Below, one piece after another: positions 45,011 through 55,720 of a stretch of 64,000 bases of DNA. The notes under the pieces were generated by a model. It was not told the DNA's origin and made no database searches. It was given only the letters and a program-made list of their open reading frames with translations. The position numbers and the translations under genes were made by a program. Source of the stretch: Crocodylus rhombifer (lineage: Eukaryota; Chordata; Crocodylia; Crocodylidae); NCBI GenBank assembly GCA_038503035.1, contig JAVSML010020758.1, positions 202,322 to 266,321 on the forward strand, given 5' to 3'. How positions within the stretch are numbered: position 1 is the stretch's first letter; every line of letters begins with the position of its first letter.

Positions 45011-45720
45011 GACTCAGATGAAACACAACCTTGCCTCAACAACAAATGAAAAACCTGGTAACACATCCCCAGCACCACAACAGTAAATATCCCTCACAAC
45101 AAAACTTTCAGAATCTTATACATGCACATCATAAAACGTGGTATTTCTTATCCAGCATACCAGATGCCCTCATGGGTGAAACTAGACAGGAACTAGAATG
45201 AAGAAATACAGAAAAAATATAAAGAACAGAAAAACACGAAGAGCAGTAGGACCATTTTTCAGAGAACAATAATTCCCTCTCCAACCTCACAATCAAAGGA
45301 AATTTACAAAACAACTCCAGAAGATAGGCCTGGGAGCATAATCTAGACATTGGCTTTATGGCTCATTACAGCCTAACAAATACTGCCAATAAACTCTCTG
45401 AACTTCACAGATAATAACTTTCCCCTTCTTGAGTGGTCTTGCTCTGCTACTAACTAGATTACCGATTCTACTGGACTTATTTTGTCGTATAAAGGCTCCT
45501 GTTAACACTTTTTCACTTCCAGTTCACTGCCCTCCTCTATCCCTCAAAGCAGACTGTGCATTCGCACACAGTCTTCTCTCACATTTAGCTTAGCCTGCTT
45601 CTGTTTATCTGTCATACCTGAGCCCGAAAGTTTGTCCAACACATCTCCAACTACACAGGTGGCTCAGTAAAAGAAATCTTTGCCTCTTGGATATTTCCAG
45701 TGACCACCTGGACAACACTG
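45004..45720 (+). pseudogene. PLE remnant 2, piece B (GIY-YIG nuclease, 3' tail)
   Basis: It resumes PLE text: 'NVVFLIQHTRCPHG' (IYLIxCxxC part of the GIY-YIG nuclease) near 45135, 'NLTIKGNLQNNSR'-like words and 'FMAHYSLTN' further on, then stops. After a pyrimidine-rich tail, 45625-45720 reads 'cctgagcccgaaagtttgtccaacac...' then 'aaaagaaatctttgcc', a decayed form of the terminal repeat seen at 50175-50240 (cctgaagaagg...gcctgaaagcttgctaag...taataaaagatatc). This ties those repeats to PLEs. Confidence 0.55.
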
Positions 45721-45850
45721 CATCTCTATGACATAATATTGACAAATCATTTGTAACAATGAAGATTTTTCTATACCTTTTTCTCCTTCCCTCAGAAGCT
45801 GGGTTTGAAAGATTTAAAAGCTGCTAGGAAGAAAACCAAACTGTTCTATG

Positions 45851-45923
45851 GACCTGGTCTGAAGCCCATTTAGGTCGACAAAAATATTTTTACTGAGTTC
45901 AGTAGCATTTGATTCAGGCCCTG
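45851..45923. repeat. Palindromic amniote-type repeat, third copy
   Basis: Left words cctggtctgaagcccatt and right words gattcaggccctg are roughly complementary around an AT-rich centre. Confidence 0.45.
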
Positions 45924-47737
45924 TTACCATAATGTCAGACCAAAGACAATTGTTTTTTTATTGCAAAAAAATATAATCTTAAAAGAATAATTACTCCCAA
46001 AACTTCAGTACCAAAATAAGAACTAGTGTCTTCATCTGGAAAGGAGCTGTTCACCTTGTTTGGCCCCTCAGACTGGCTCTCGCCATGTTCCCAGAGCTCC
46101 TGCCCAGCCTGGCCCTTGAGTGATCAGGATGGGGGCCAAACTTCCACTGAGCCCAGACCAGCCTCTGTGTGATTGGGGCAGAGGCCAAACTCCTGCTGAG
46201 CCCTGGTTACGCAGGGACTGCCCAGGCTTGCTGGAAGTTTGGTGCCTGCTCCCCAGCTGGGACTTGGGAACTGAGCAGAACAGCTGCCAACAGCCCTGCC
46301 CCTCCAAACCCCCACCCAGTACAGCCCTACCAGCATGGCCCCCAGGTCCTGCAGTGGAGCAGTGCACAGGCAGGGCTTCCCCCACCCAGTCTGCAGTGGC
46401 TGCCAAGCATGTATGTGCATGCGTGTACGCAGTGCCCCTTGCCCCGGATTTCCTTACCTCAGCCCAGATTTTTTTTGTGTGTGTCTCCTTTCTATAACTT
46501 TTAGTGATTACTGACAAAAATATTTTTCCGTCAGTCTGTGAGTGACAGGCAAAAGTGATGTTTATTCATGTTTATCAATAAAAATTGGATCATGCCAAGC
46601 CTGCCTATGATCCATCTCTCTGGTGTCATTTTGCAACAGTTACCAGGCAGCAGGGATGAAACAGTGCTTCATATTCCTATGCTTGTTCTTGCAAATACAC
46701 AGTGGCTTGTGAAGTGTTATTTGAAAACTTGCAGCCAGACAGCTTCAGCATTGGAAACCAGCCACTGTGCCACTGAGCAGCCATGTCAGCAGCCCTGCTG
46801 CAGGTGTACCTGGACAATAATAGGAAGGATTAAAAGAGGGACAATGATATAGACCAGTTGCTTCTGGGTGAAATATTTTTCAGTCAACTTTGCTCTTTGC
46901 TGTGCTGTTTCTTAGTTTGTGAAATATGCATTGGCTGGTGGGAGACATGCAGACCTGGGGTGACCATTAGTGGCTGCAGAATTTCAGGATAACAAAGTGC
47001 GCATTTCTTGAGATCTGTGTGAGCTCACCTCAGCTGCACCATCACCACTCCAAAACTAAAGCTCCTCAGCTACTGTTCAGATGCATATTTCCATCACTCA
47101 CCAATCCAGATTGCTACCCATCTGCAGACATTTTAATGTGCAGCAACTGAACTTACTGTATGAGCTAACCCCACTAGTACAGATAAACACTTAGGTCTGT
47201 AAGTTTGAAATACGCAAATATATTGACGCAGAATGACTCAGTCCTCTTGTTTCAGACTAAAATGGCTTTACAAGATAAGCAGGTTTTAGTAACAATTTAA
47301 AAAAATGTTAAGAGGTTTTATATTGCATTGAAAGTTGCTCATGTTCTTGTTTGCTTTAATACCAACTTATTCCTATAATAGCCCAAAGGTTCTCTCAGAG
47401 TTTCCAGGCCTGGTTGATAGTTTACATTCAGGTGCTTTTTCCATGAGATCAAAGCCTTGTGGAAGAGCTGATTAACTGCATCTTTGAAGTCTGACATAAC
47501 TCTAAATTCTCATCAAGAAAAAAATTGTTTTTGCCTTATAACTTTTAATGCAATATGCTCTTCTTCTCAAATTTGATATGTGCAACCATTGTTGTCCATT
47601 TTTTTGTTTAAAGGTCACATATGCCCAGATAAGTGTAGCCCTCTCTATTAAAGTTTATTATTTTGGACTGAACCAAAAAGCCTTCCTACAAATGAACTAT
47701 TTTAAGAAACAGAGAATGTAAAATACTGAACCTACTA
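45924..47737. other. Unassigned DNA with a GC-rich patch
   Basis: A GC-rich patch at 46060-46460 gives overlapping open frames on both strands (up to 149 codons) without any known domain. The rest is AT-rich with no recognisable element. Confidence 0.4.
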
Positions 47738-47745
47738 ATGATGAT

Positions 47746-49615
47746 CAGGGATCCAGGTTTTCTGTTTCCTGCAGAAAAACAGGGATTTTCCCTTTCAAAG
47801 GAGAAAAATGCAGGTTTTCCCCTTTGAAGTAGGAAACAGTGGGTTTTCGCTTTTGCAAACAGCTCTCTGGTAGTTAAGATATGTGACAAGAAGGCCTGGC
47901 TCCCTTGCCAACATCTATAAGAGCTACTTGCAAAAAGGGTGGGAAACCCTAAGCCTTGTCCTGATGGGGAGAGGGAGAGTGGGAGCAGGGCCTGAAAATC
48001 TGAGTCAGCCAGGGCTGGCTCAGACTCACTTTCCCTCCTGCAGCCTTTTGGGTATGTGGGTCTTGTGGCACTGGCAGAGCTGGGGGAGGCCCTGTGGGTC
48101 AGGTCACGCTGCTGGCAGGGAGGCTGCGGGGAGAGTTGGCAGGGTATGGGTGACACTGCCAGAGCTGGAGGAGGTCTGCAGGGGGAGCCTGCAGGCTGGC
48201 GGGGGGTAGGGCAGGGGTGTGTAGGTGAAGGCTAGAGAAGCAGTGAGGGGTCCACGGGCACTCTCAGGCCGGCACAGTGGAACATGGATGGCATCCCAGC
48301 CCCGCCGTGCTGCGTCGCAATGCACCCTGTCCTGCACTGTGGGTTGGGGCTGGGTCTTAATGCCCGAGGCCTGGCTTAGCACTGGCTGGCATGAGGCTGC
48401 GACAGGCGTCATTTGGATCTGTGGTGCAGACAGTGCCCACGGGGACAGGTCCCACCCCCATCCCATGCCAGGGGTTGAGTAGCCCGGCACCCCCACAGGC
48501 CCTCAGCCCCCTGAGCATGGTGCCTACCCTATGCAGGAGGGGCCCAGTGCCTAGCCATGCCCCTCAGGGGGCTCCTCCCCTTCCCTGTCCCATTTCTCTC
48601 AGGGATCCCTGCCCCACACCACCCTCATGACCCTCCCTATACAACCCCTCCGGGGCCACTGCCCCCTGAGCAGCGCCTGTCACCTCTACATATCCCTCTC
48701 AGAGGGACCTGCCCCCCTACACACCCCTTTTAGCACCTCAGTCATGGCTCCCTGCTTCCCCACTCTTCATTGCCCCCTTCACGCCCCCCTCAGGGGACCC
48801 TGCCCCATCTCACACCCCTGCCATGGCCCCTGCCCTTCCTCCTACACACACTCCTTAGGGCTCCCTACCTCACACACATAAACACCCCAAAAGACACATA
48901 AGAAGTTCACTCCTCCCCCAAACACACACAGCTCACATTTGATCTCCTTTGACCCTCACACACCAGCCCCAGCCCTGAGCTCCCTGCCACCACTGTCTTA
49001 GCACCCAGGCCCACAACAGCTGTGCTGACTGGCAGCGTGAGTGGTTGCAGGGTGTGCTCAGTCTGCCCCCAAGCCCCAAAAGCATGGAAATAAGATGATA
49101 AATGGAAGAGCTTGTATATTCCTTCACACATCAATATTGCCTGTGATGCTGAGGATGAGGCACTTCGGTGCTCCATGAGGCTTTTTCTTCCAAAGTCTCC
49201 AAAAAGTGCCATGAAAGGTATGTAACCCTCAGCTTTATGGCATTTTTACTCTCTGATGCAAAACCTTAACAGTGACCCTCGGCATTTATATCAAAGGATC
49301 AGCTGCAGCTGGACCCAGATCCTGGTGAGTAAAAGGGGCACAGGGAATCTCTGATTTTACGTGACAAAACCCCCAAATCAAATGCCAAAATATATAGGTA
49401 TTTAGAATTTATATGATTATAATGATTGAGGAACTGGTAGGCTTCTAAATTGCTTTAAGATCATAAATATATCAATAAAACATTGTGTTCAACTGACACA
49501 CATGTGTTGTTTTATTTTAATAATGGAAAAACATGGATTTGGGGTGTTTTAATTGAGAATTTTGGACTTTATCACAGGATTTTGGACTTTTTAACAGCAA
49601 AAACCAGGATCCCTG
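47746..49615. mobile_element. 1.87-kb hAT element
   Basis: Left end CAGGGATCCAGGTTTT; right end inverted CAGGGATCCTGGTTTT, a 15/16 inverted repeat. Flanks atgatgat (47738-47745) and acgacgat (49616-49623) differ only where CpG in one copy is TpG in the other. The left subterminal region repeats 'aaaacagggattttccc'-like words. The interior (47990-49100) is GC-rich, has chance frames on both strands and no recognisable hAT transposase. Confidence 0.8.
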
Positions 49616-49994
49616 ACGACGATATAGAAATTGTCTCTGGCTTGCTGAGGTGAACTTAATGTCTAACTTCATTTAATCCATGCTCTTATCCTCTCTACAT
49701 ACATATTATAATGTTATATGCTTAAACGCATATTATATGCTTTTATTGGCATCAACATTTTTTGTACACAAAAGTTGAATATCATTTAATATAAATCTGA
49801 CTTTGAATTGTGACATAATTGTTTATATGGTCTAATGTCAGCAAATGACTACTAGTACTATCTGTATCTCATCATTGTTTTTGAGCAGCCACCACTGTAA
49901 CATTTAATTGTCATTACACAAAAAGAACATATTTTACTTGGATACTCACAACTAGGAACTTAAGAAAAGGTCTATTTGGAATAAAATTGCAAAG

Positions 49995-50315
49995 ATAACG
50001 GGAGGCAAGGTTCTTTGAGTGATATGTTTTATTAGAACAACTGAGTAGTTGGAAAAAAAGTTCTTAGCAAGCTTTTGGGTGCGGTCACCCTTCTTCAGGC
50101 ACAGGGAGTCTCTGTTGATGACCATGAAGAAGGGTGCCTGTGCCCGAAAGAAGGGTGAAAAAGGGTGACTATGCCTGAAGAAGGGTAACTGTGCCTGAAA
50201 GCTTGCTAAGAACTTTTCCCCAACTACTCTGTTGGTCTAATAAAAGATATCACAACTAGACCAAGAACCTTGCCTGCCTATGTTCTTAGACCAACACGGC
50301 TACAACAAAAAACCC
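49995..50315. mobile_element. Inverted pair of PLE-type terminal repeats with hammerhead-like cores
   Basis: The left arm (about 49999-50100) is the inverse complement of the right arm (about 50174-50278), sharing agaacttttt, ccaactactc, ctaataaaa and aagaaccttgcc words. The right end 'agaccaacacggctacaaca' matches the ends of 26767-27467. Hammerhead-like cores: left arm, read inverted, CTGAAGA (50092-50098) with a 5-bp GGGTG/CACCC stem II (50086-50090 with 50077-50081) and AAAA instead of GAAA; right arm CTGAAGA (50175-50181), GAAA (50197-50200), GC-TT-GC then TA. A third partial core lies between (near 50124-50150). Confidence 0.6.
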
Positions 50316-51519
50316 AGCAAAGATAATGGGAATAAATTTAGTCTGACACTTCCAACTTATTTTAAGCAATTGGATGCTGTGGAAGTAATACAGCAGTCTA
50401 TTGTGCTGAGATATTACGGAAATGGCTCTACCAGTTCAGAGCAGTAATCTATTTAGTCAATTATTCTTTATCTTTTAGTGATCAGCAGCAGTAAGATGAT
50501 ACAAGGATCTTTTACAAGGTCTGTGGGAAAAGAACTCCTATCCTGAACATTTTAGCTGGAGTGGAGTAGTGAAGTTTTCTTCCTGTGTGAGGAAGCTCAC
50601 AGGAGAGCAACTGTCTTGCTGTAGACCTTTCAACACCCACAAGCTCTGGGAACAGGTCCTTATCGATGTAGTTACTTAGCTGCTAAATTATGTACCTGGT
50701 CGAGGCATAAAAAGAGGTCTCGTAAGAAGGCATTCCATTGTTGAGTACCAATACAGGATCAGCCCTGGAAAACAGCAGCCTTGGAAGAAAATGTGGAATT
50801 TTCACTAGCTATTATTAAGGTGGCTTCTTTTTTTAAGATCATATTTCCCTTCCCCAACTCCACTGGCCTTATTTGGGAGTGTTATACTTATTGGCCTTGG
50901 GCTGTTCTCATCTGTCTTTGGCCTTATCATCTAGATAGGGTAAGTTTCTCTTTTGCAGTGCTGGGGCTCTGGTGTCTTTTGTCTTGGATCTGGCCTTTCT
51001 GGCAATGCTGTCTATTTTGAACCAAAAAATAATTGATTTAGTAAATACGTTCACAGGATCACAGCCTGCAAATTGAAGCCAGTTATTTCAAAACAAGATA
51101 CCCTATATAAACATCACCGTACATTTTTAGTGACAAAGATGGATGGGACTTACTCATTGTCTTCCAGTACTTTCTCAGTCCCTGTAACAACCAGGTGGAC
51201 ATAGTAGTGCAGCACAGACATATCTATACTTAAAATATATTCGTAAATACTTATTTTGACTACACAGTAGTAACAGCTGTGGGACTGAACAACACTTTGT
51301 AAACCACCTTCTGTTTGAGATGCAAATATTGGAGTTATTTATAACGATATCACATAGATATCACAAAGGATATTTGAAGATTTATGGATGATAACAGGAG
51401 AGAGTGTGTAATCAAGGTGGACAGATGTTGAAGGGAAAACAAAATTCTTTCAAAAAAGGACTGAATAGAAAAGATCTTCACACTCTTCCTTAGTACAGAC
51501 CTTAAATATGTGAGTGGTC
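50316..51519. other. Unassigned intergenic DNA
   Basis: No recognisable gene or repeat up to the CR1 boundary. Confidence 0.45.
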
Positions 51520-52464
51520 CCACAGACTTTAACATCTTCATCAATGATGTAGACATTAGTGACAGAAGAGGACTGGACAAGTTCGCTGATGACACCAGAC
51601 TCTGGGGTAAAGTATCCACACCAGGGTGATCCAGGCAGATCTTGACAGGCTCATGAAATGGGCGAATGAGAATCTGATGGTGTTTAACACTGAAAAATGC
51701 AAGGTTCTCCACCTTGGGAGGAAAAACCTGCAGCATGCTTATAGGCTTGGTAGTGCTATGCTGGCTAGCACGATGGATGAAAGGGACTTGGGGGTCATGA
51801 CTGACTATAAGATGAACATGAGCCTTCAGTGTGATGCTGTAGCTAGTAAAGTGAGCAAAATGCTGGCGTGCATCCATAGATGCTTCTCAAGCAAATCCCG
51901 GGACGTCATTCTCCCCTTGTACTCGGCCTTGGTGAAGCCGCAGCTGGAGTACTGCGTCCAGTTTTGGGCTCCACAATTCAAAAAGGATGTGAAGAAGCTT
52001 GAGAGAGTGCAGAGAAGAGCCACGTGCATGATTAGAGGTCAGGAAAACAGACCTTATGATGAGAGGCTGAGAGCCATGGGACTCTTCAGCCTGGAAAAGT
52101 GCAGGCTCAGGAATGATCTGGTGGCCACCTCTAAATTTATCAGGGGTGACCACCAGGATCTGGACTGTTCACCAGAGTGCCCCAAGAGATGACAAGATTG
52201 AATGGTCATAAACTGCCCCGCTACAGATTCAGGCTGGACATAAGGATGAACTTCTTTACAGTCTGAGCCCCCAAGTTTTGGAATAGACTGCTGCTGGAGG
52301 TGGTTCAAGCACCCACTTTGAACACCTTCAAGACACGCTTGGATGTTTATCTTGCCGGGATCCTATGATCCCTGCTGACTTCCTGCCCCTGGGGCAGTGG
52401 GGCTGGACTCGATGATCCTCCGGGGTCCCTTCTGGCCCAAATGTCTTTGAAAATTCTATGAAAA
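51520..52464 (+). mobile_element. 5'-truncated CR1 LINE
   Basis: CR1 on the + strand from the RT palm ('FNIFIND', 'KFADDTRLWG' near 51575) to the 3' end ('tcgatgatcctccggggtccc...attctatgaaaa'). It is of a similar type to 42327-43660. Confidence 0.88.
51626..52192 (+). pseudogene. CR1 ORF2 C-terminal remnant (188 codons open)
   Basis: The open frame reads '[14 protein letters not shown]', 'DERDLGVMTDYKMNM', 'CIHRCFSSKSRDVILPLYSA', 'KPQLEYCVQFWAP', 'LERVQRRATCMIRG' and 'FSLEKCRLRNDLVATSKF', the CR1 thumb and C-terminal domain. The catalytic FADD lies just upstream in another frame, cut off by a frameshift and stops between 51577 and 51626. It ends early at 52192 relative to the sibling copy, which runs about 40 codons further; the continuation ('YRFRLDIRMNFFTV'-like, near 52215-52260) is in another frame. 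Dead copy. Confidence 0.85.
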
Positions 52465-53073
52465 TACTAGGTCCTTAGTCTCTTGGTATAAAATCCTGGC
52501 TCCACTGATGTCAAAGGGAATTGTGTCACTGATTTAATAGAGGCAGGACTCTGCTCCTGGAGTTGTGAAACTAATGTGTGAATCTGCACATAAGAGTTCA
52601 GAGAAAATTCTGAGTGGCAAAATTTTTTCAAACCTAAAAACAGCATAAGACATTAGGTTACCAGCAGGATGTGGGACTTGTATTGCACATATTATTTATG
52701 TATGTGTCATAATTTGTTATCTTACTAAATGTGTTATAGAAGACAGAGGAAACTAGCTTAAGGACTTCATCAGCCTGAGGAAAACTGTAGGCTCAAACTT
52801 GTTTTATAGAACTTGACTAAAGTTATGCAAAGCTTGCATATATTTTTAATTTGACTATGATGGTTACCTTAGCATCAAAGTTTTTAGCAAGTGAGCAAAA
52901 AAAAATCTAAATCCTATCAGAATACCCTAGAAAATGTAAGATTATTATTTAAAGTGCCATACATGACAGCTATCGGATAAGACGACTGCTTCTTAAAGTT
53001 CTTTGATTTGTTGAAATGGCTGCTATATATCTTCATCATATATAGAGTGCTAAATTGAAAACTACTTTTACCT
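52465..53073. other. Unassigned DNA with a short palindromic repeat
   Basis: Near 52495-52555 words 'tcctggctccactgatgtcaaaggg' and 'aggcaggac' look like the amniote palindromic repeat; the remainder is AT-rich with nothing recognised. Confidence 0.4.
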
Positions 53074-53931
53074 TGTTTACTCAAATTCAAGATGAGATAT
53101 ATTTTTCTCCATTCAACTTGGGGGGGAAAGCCCTTCGTCTTGGATTCAAGAAGAAGGTAAGGGGCAGGCAGCTGCTATGGTTCCAACTCCAGTTCTGAAC
53201 CTAGGTCAGGGCCAGAGTCAGAGCCACAGAAGCTGCCTGCTCCATCTTTGCCTGCTCCCTGCAGCCTCTGTGTCCCCTCTACTGTCAGGTGCAGCTCTGG
53301 CTCCATTCACTCCTGAGGCACAGAGCACATGGAAGTGCCAACCCCAGCCTGGCTATGCAACAGCCAGTGGTGGCAGCTTCAGCCCTGGGATATTGGAACT
53401 GGTGCCTCCATCCATGCTGCTGGATGGCTGGGCTGGAGCTTCCATGCACTCCCTGCCCTGGTGAGAATGGAGCTGCAGCTGTGCTTGACAGTAATGGGGA
53501 GAAGGGGGGCAGAGGCTGTGTGGGGGTGGGGAGGCAAAGCTTGTGGGGAACAAGCAGGGGCTGAGGCTGCAGGGGAGTAAATGGCAGGGGTGCAGGCACC
53601 TGATGGGGAGGAGGCACCAGAGGGTACAGGCACATGGTAGAGCAGGGGCTGTGGGTACCACAGGGCGGGCAGGCAGTAGGGTGGCACAGGCAGGCCTCTT
53701 GCTCCTCTACTGCCTGCTTCCCCAATGCATGCCCCCTGTTACCACATATCCCCCTGCCACTAATTGCCCTGCTATAGCAGTGGGGCGGGGAGGGGACAAA
53801 TTTAAGATGACTCCATGATAATTAGGTTCTATACATGGAAAATTATAACAAATTAATATTTTTTTCATATATAGAATCTAAGTATTTGGAGAGTCATCTT
53901 AAATTCAAAGTTGTCTTGATTCATGTAAATA
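53074..53931 (+). mobile_element. Inverted-repeat MITE family, copy B
   Basis: Opposite orientation to 40480-40985. 53080-53165 (tcaaattcaagatgag... cttggattcaag) matches the inverted 40900-40985; aatttaagatgactc (53799-53813) and its complement gagtcatcttaaatt (53891-53905) form the same internal stem as in copy A. The GC-rich core (53160-53790) is longer than in copy A and has many chance frames. Confidence 0.65.
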
Positions 53932-55084
53932 CAGTCTTGTTAAACTTGCATAAAATAATCTCATAAATAAATTCTAGGATTTCACATATTTAAAAAGTCT
54001 CTGTTTATGAGACACTTAGCTGGATATTGCTGATTATCTTCTCCAAGTCTTTTTTTTTCTGATAGTATGCAAGCAAGTGCTGTGCCACTGTTCTCTTGTT
54101 TGGTGATCTTGCACATATTCCTAGCTGTAATCTGGCTTTGTCACTTCTGGTTGTGGTAATCACAAAACATTAGTGAAGGATTAAGTCATCTGAAATCTTA
54201 AGAGAAGGAAGGTTCTTTGTTAGTATCCAGCACCTCACTTTTCTGTGCTGAGGTTATTTGACTGACTGGTAGTTAGAAATGGGCATGGCTTAATTTGTCC
54301 AGAAGTTTGTTGTTATGCTTTTGAAAAGTACTGGATTAACAAGAACTTTAGACCCAGGCCCTCTAATTTAGTCACAATGGGTAGTAATAGTGCAAACTTC
54401 CCCATGCTGAAATGCCAAAATGTCTCCCCCAAGAAGAATCAACATCAACTCAGTATCTGAGCAATTCAGTATCCTTGCCCACTGAGTTTGTAATCTCTGT
54501 GCTGAGACTGCCAAAAAGGGTGACCTTAAATGCCAAATATGGATTTCCCCCACTTCAGTATGACGCCTCTCTGACAAGAACTATAGTGAAATTGTCTATT
54601 TAAGTCATGTACACCAGCAAACAGTCATAAGACAGGAAGAGCTTTTGCTCACTGCCTACCTGGGTCAACTTCATACTGCTGGCCAGGAACTGAAATGCTT
54701 CATATCTCATTACCAGCCCTTTCAGTCATCCAACCAGTCAATTATAACCAAAATAATTTTGCAAGCTAGTATAGGACTACATAGAAGGATAAAAGTGGTA
54801 AACTGAATTTGAGAGGAAGAGAGAAGCCAGATGATTGTATTTCACTGTTAATTGGTGCTCCAAATAGAATTGTTTCCAGTTGTTTATAATTAATAGCATG
54901 TTAGTATTTACTACTTGAAATCTGTAGGGGCACAACATTTCTGTTCCTTAAGAAAGTTAGAAACAATTACTAGACTTTCTTGTTATTCGCTACCTGAATT
55001 TACTTCTTTCTGGCTGACAATGTAGTTTTGACTCATTAATGGGGACTGTACTAGAAATGGTTTCAAAGAGAAAGATATTTTAGC
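53932..55084. other. Unassigned AT-rich intergenic DNA
   Basis: No recognisable gene or repeat. Confidence 0.5.
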
Positions 55085-55092
55085 TGGAATAC

Positions 55093-55493
55093 CAGAGATG
55101 TAGGAAGCAGGGTTGGTGTCCTGGGCAAACTATGTGGGAAAGCTGTGTAAGGAAAGAGGGAGTGGGGAGAGTGGTGGAGGGGCTCAGTGTCCAAGAGCAG
55201 GGAGTCAGATGGAGGAAGGAGTCTTGCCTATGGCAGGGTGTCATAAACAGTCCCTTGATGCTGCCATTGTTGTAGCCACTGCCGTGTGGTCTGCCTGCCC
55301 CATCTGTTGTGCTTATAGCCACAGATGTGTCCAGGCCACTGGCTGCTGCTGCAGGTGCAGTGCTGCAAGGCTGCTTCTGCTGTCAGGGCGTGCATGGACT
55401 CTGCAGGGATGGGGAGAAGGGTGATTCTTGCACCCCTCCTAATCTGGTGCCCAGGGCTGGTGCCCTGCTTGTCTACCTCTAGTTACACTACTG
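55093..55493. mobile_element. hAT MITE (401 bp)
   Basis: Flanks tggaatac (55085-55092) and tagaatac (55494-55501) match at 7 of 8. Left end CAGAGATGTAGG; right end inverted CAGTAGTGTAACT, the same type of end as 32333-32511. The GC-rich interior has no coding. Confidence 0.7.
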
Positions 55494-55584
55494 TAGAATA
55501 CAGAGAAGAAATGAAATAAACACTGTACACTCGCAGACTTACAGTGCCTCATTTGTTATTAGAATTTTCTTTATAGTTTAACCA

Positions 55585-55720
55585 AGTGAGGAGCAATCTT
55601 TTTTGGAAAGCATGCCACCAAGTAAGCCTTGCACTTTCCTCGAGTGTCACTTTGGTCCCCTTCCCCTGTTCAATCTGTTGCTCTGCTTTCTGCTCCCTAC
55701 CCTGTGCTCCATGCCTGATC
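55585..55720. repeat. Interspersed repeat, hAT-like family of 23580-23832
   Basis: 'gaggagcaatctttttt' start and 'caatctgttgctctgctttctg' interior shared with 23680-23710. Boundaries uncertain. Confidence 0.45.

Noticed and set aside
47686..48496. Frames of 108-156 codons on both strands
   Set aside because: They lie inside the 47746-49615 hAT element in its GC-rich core; no hAT transposase or zinc-finger motif could be read.
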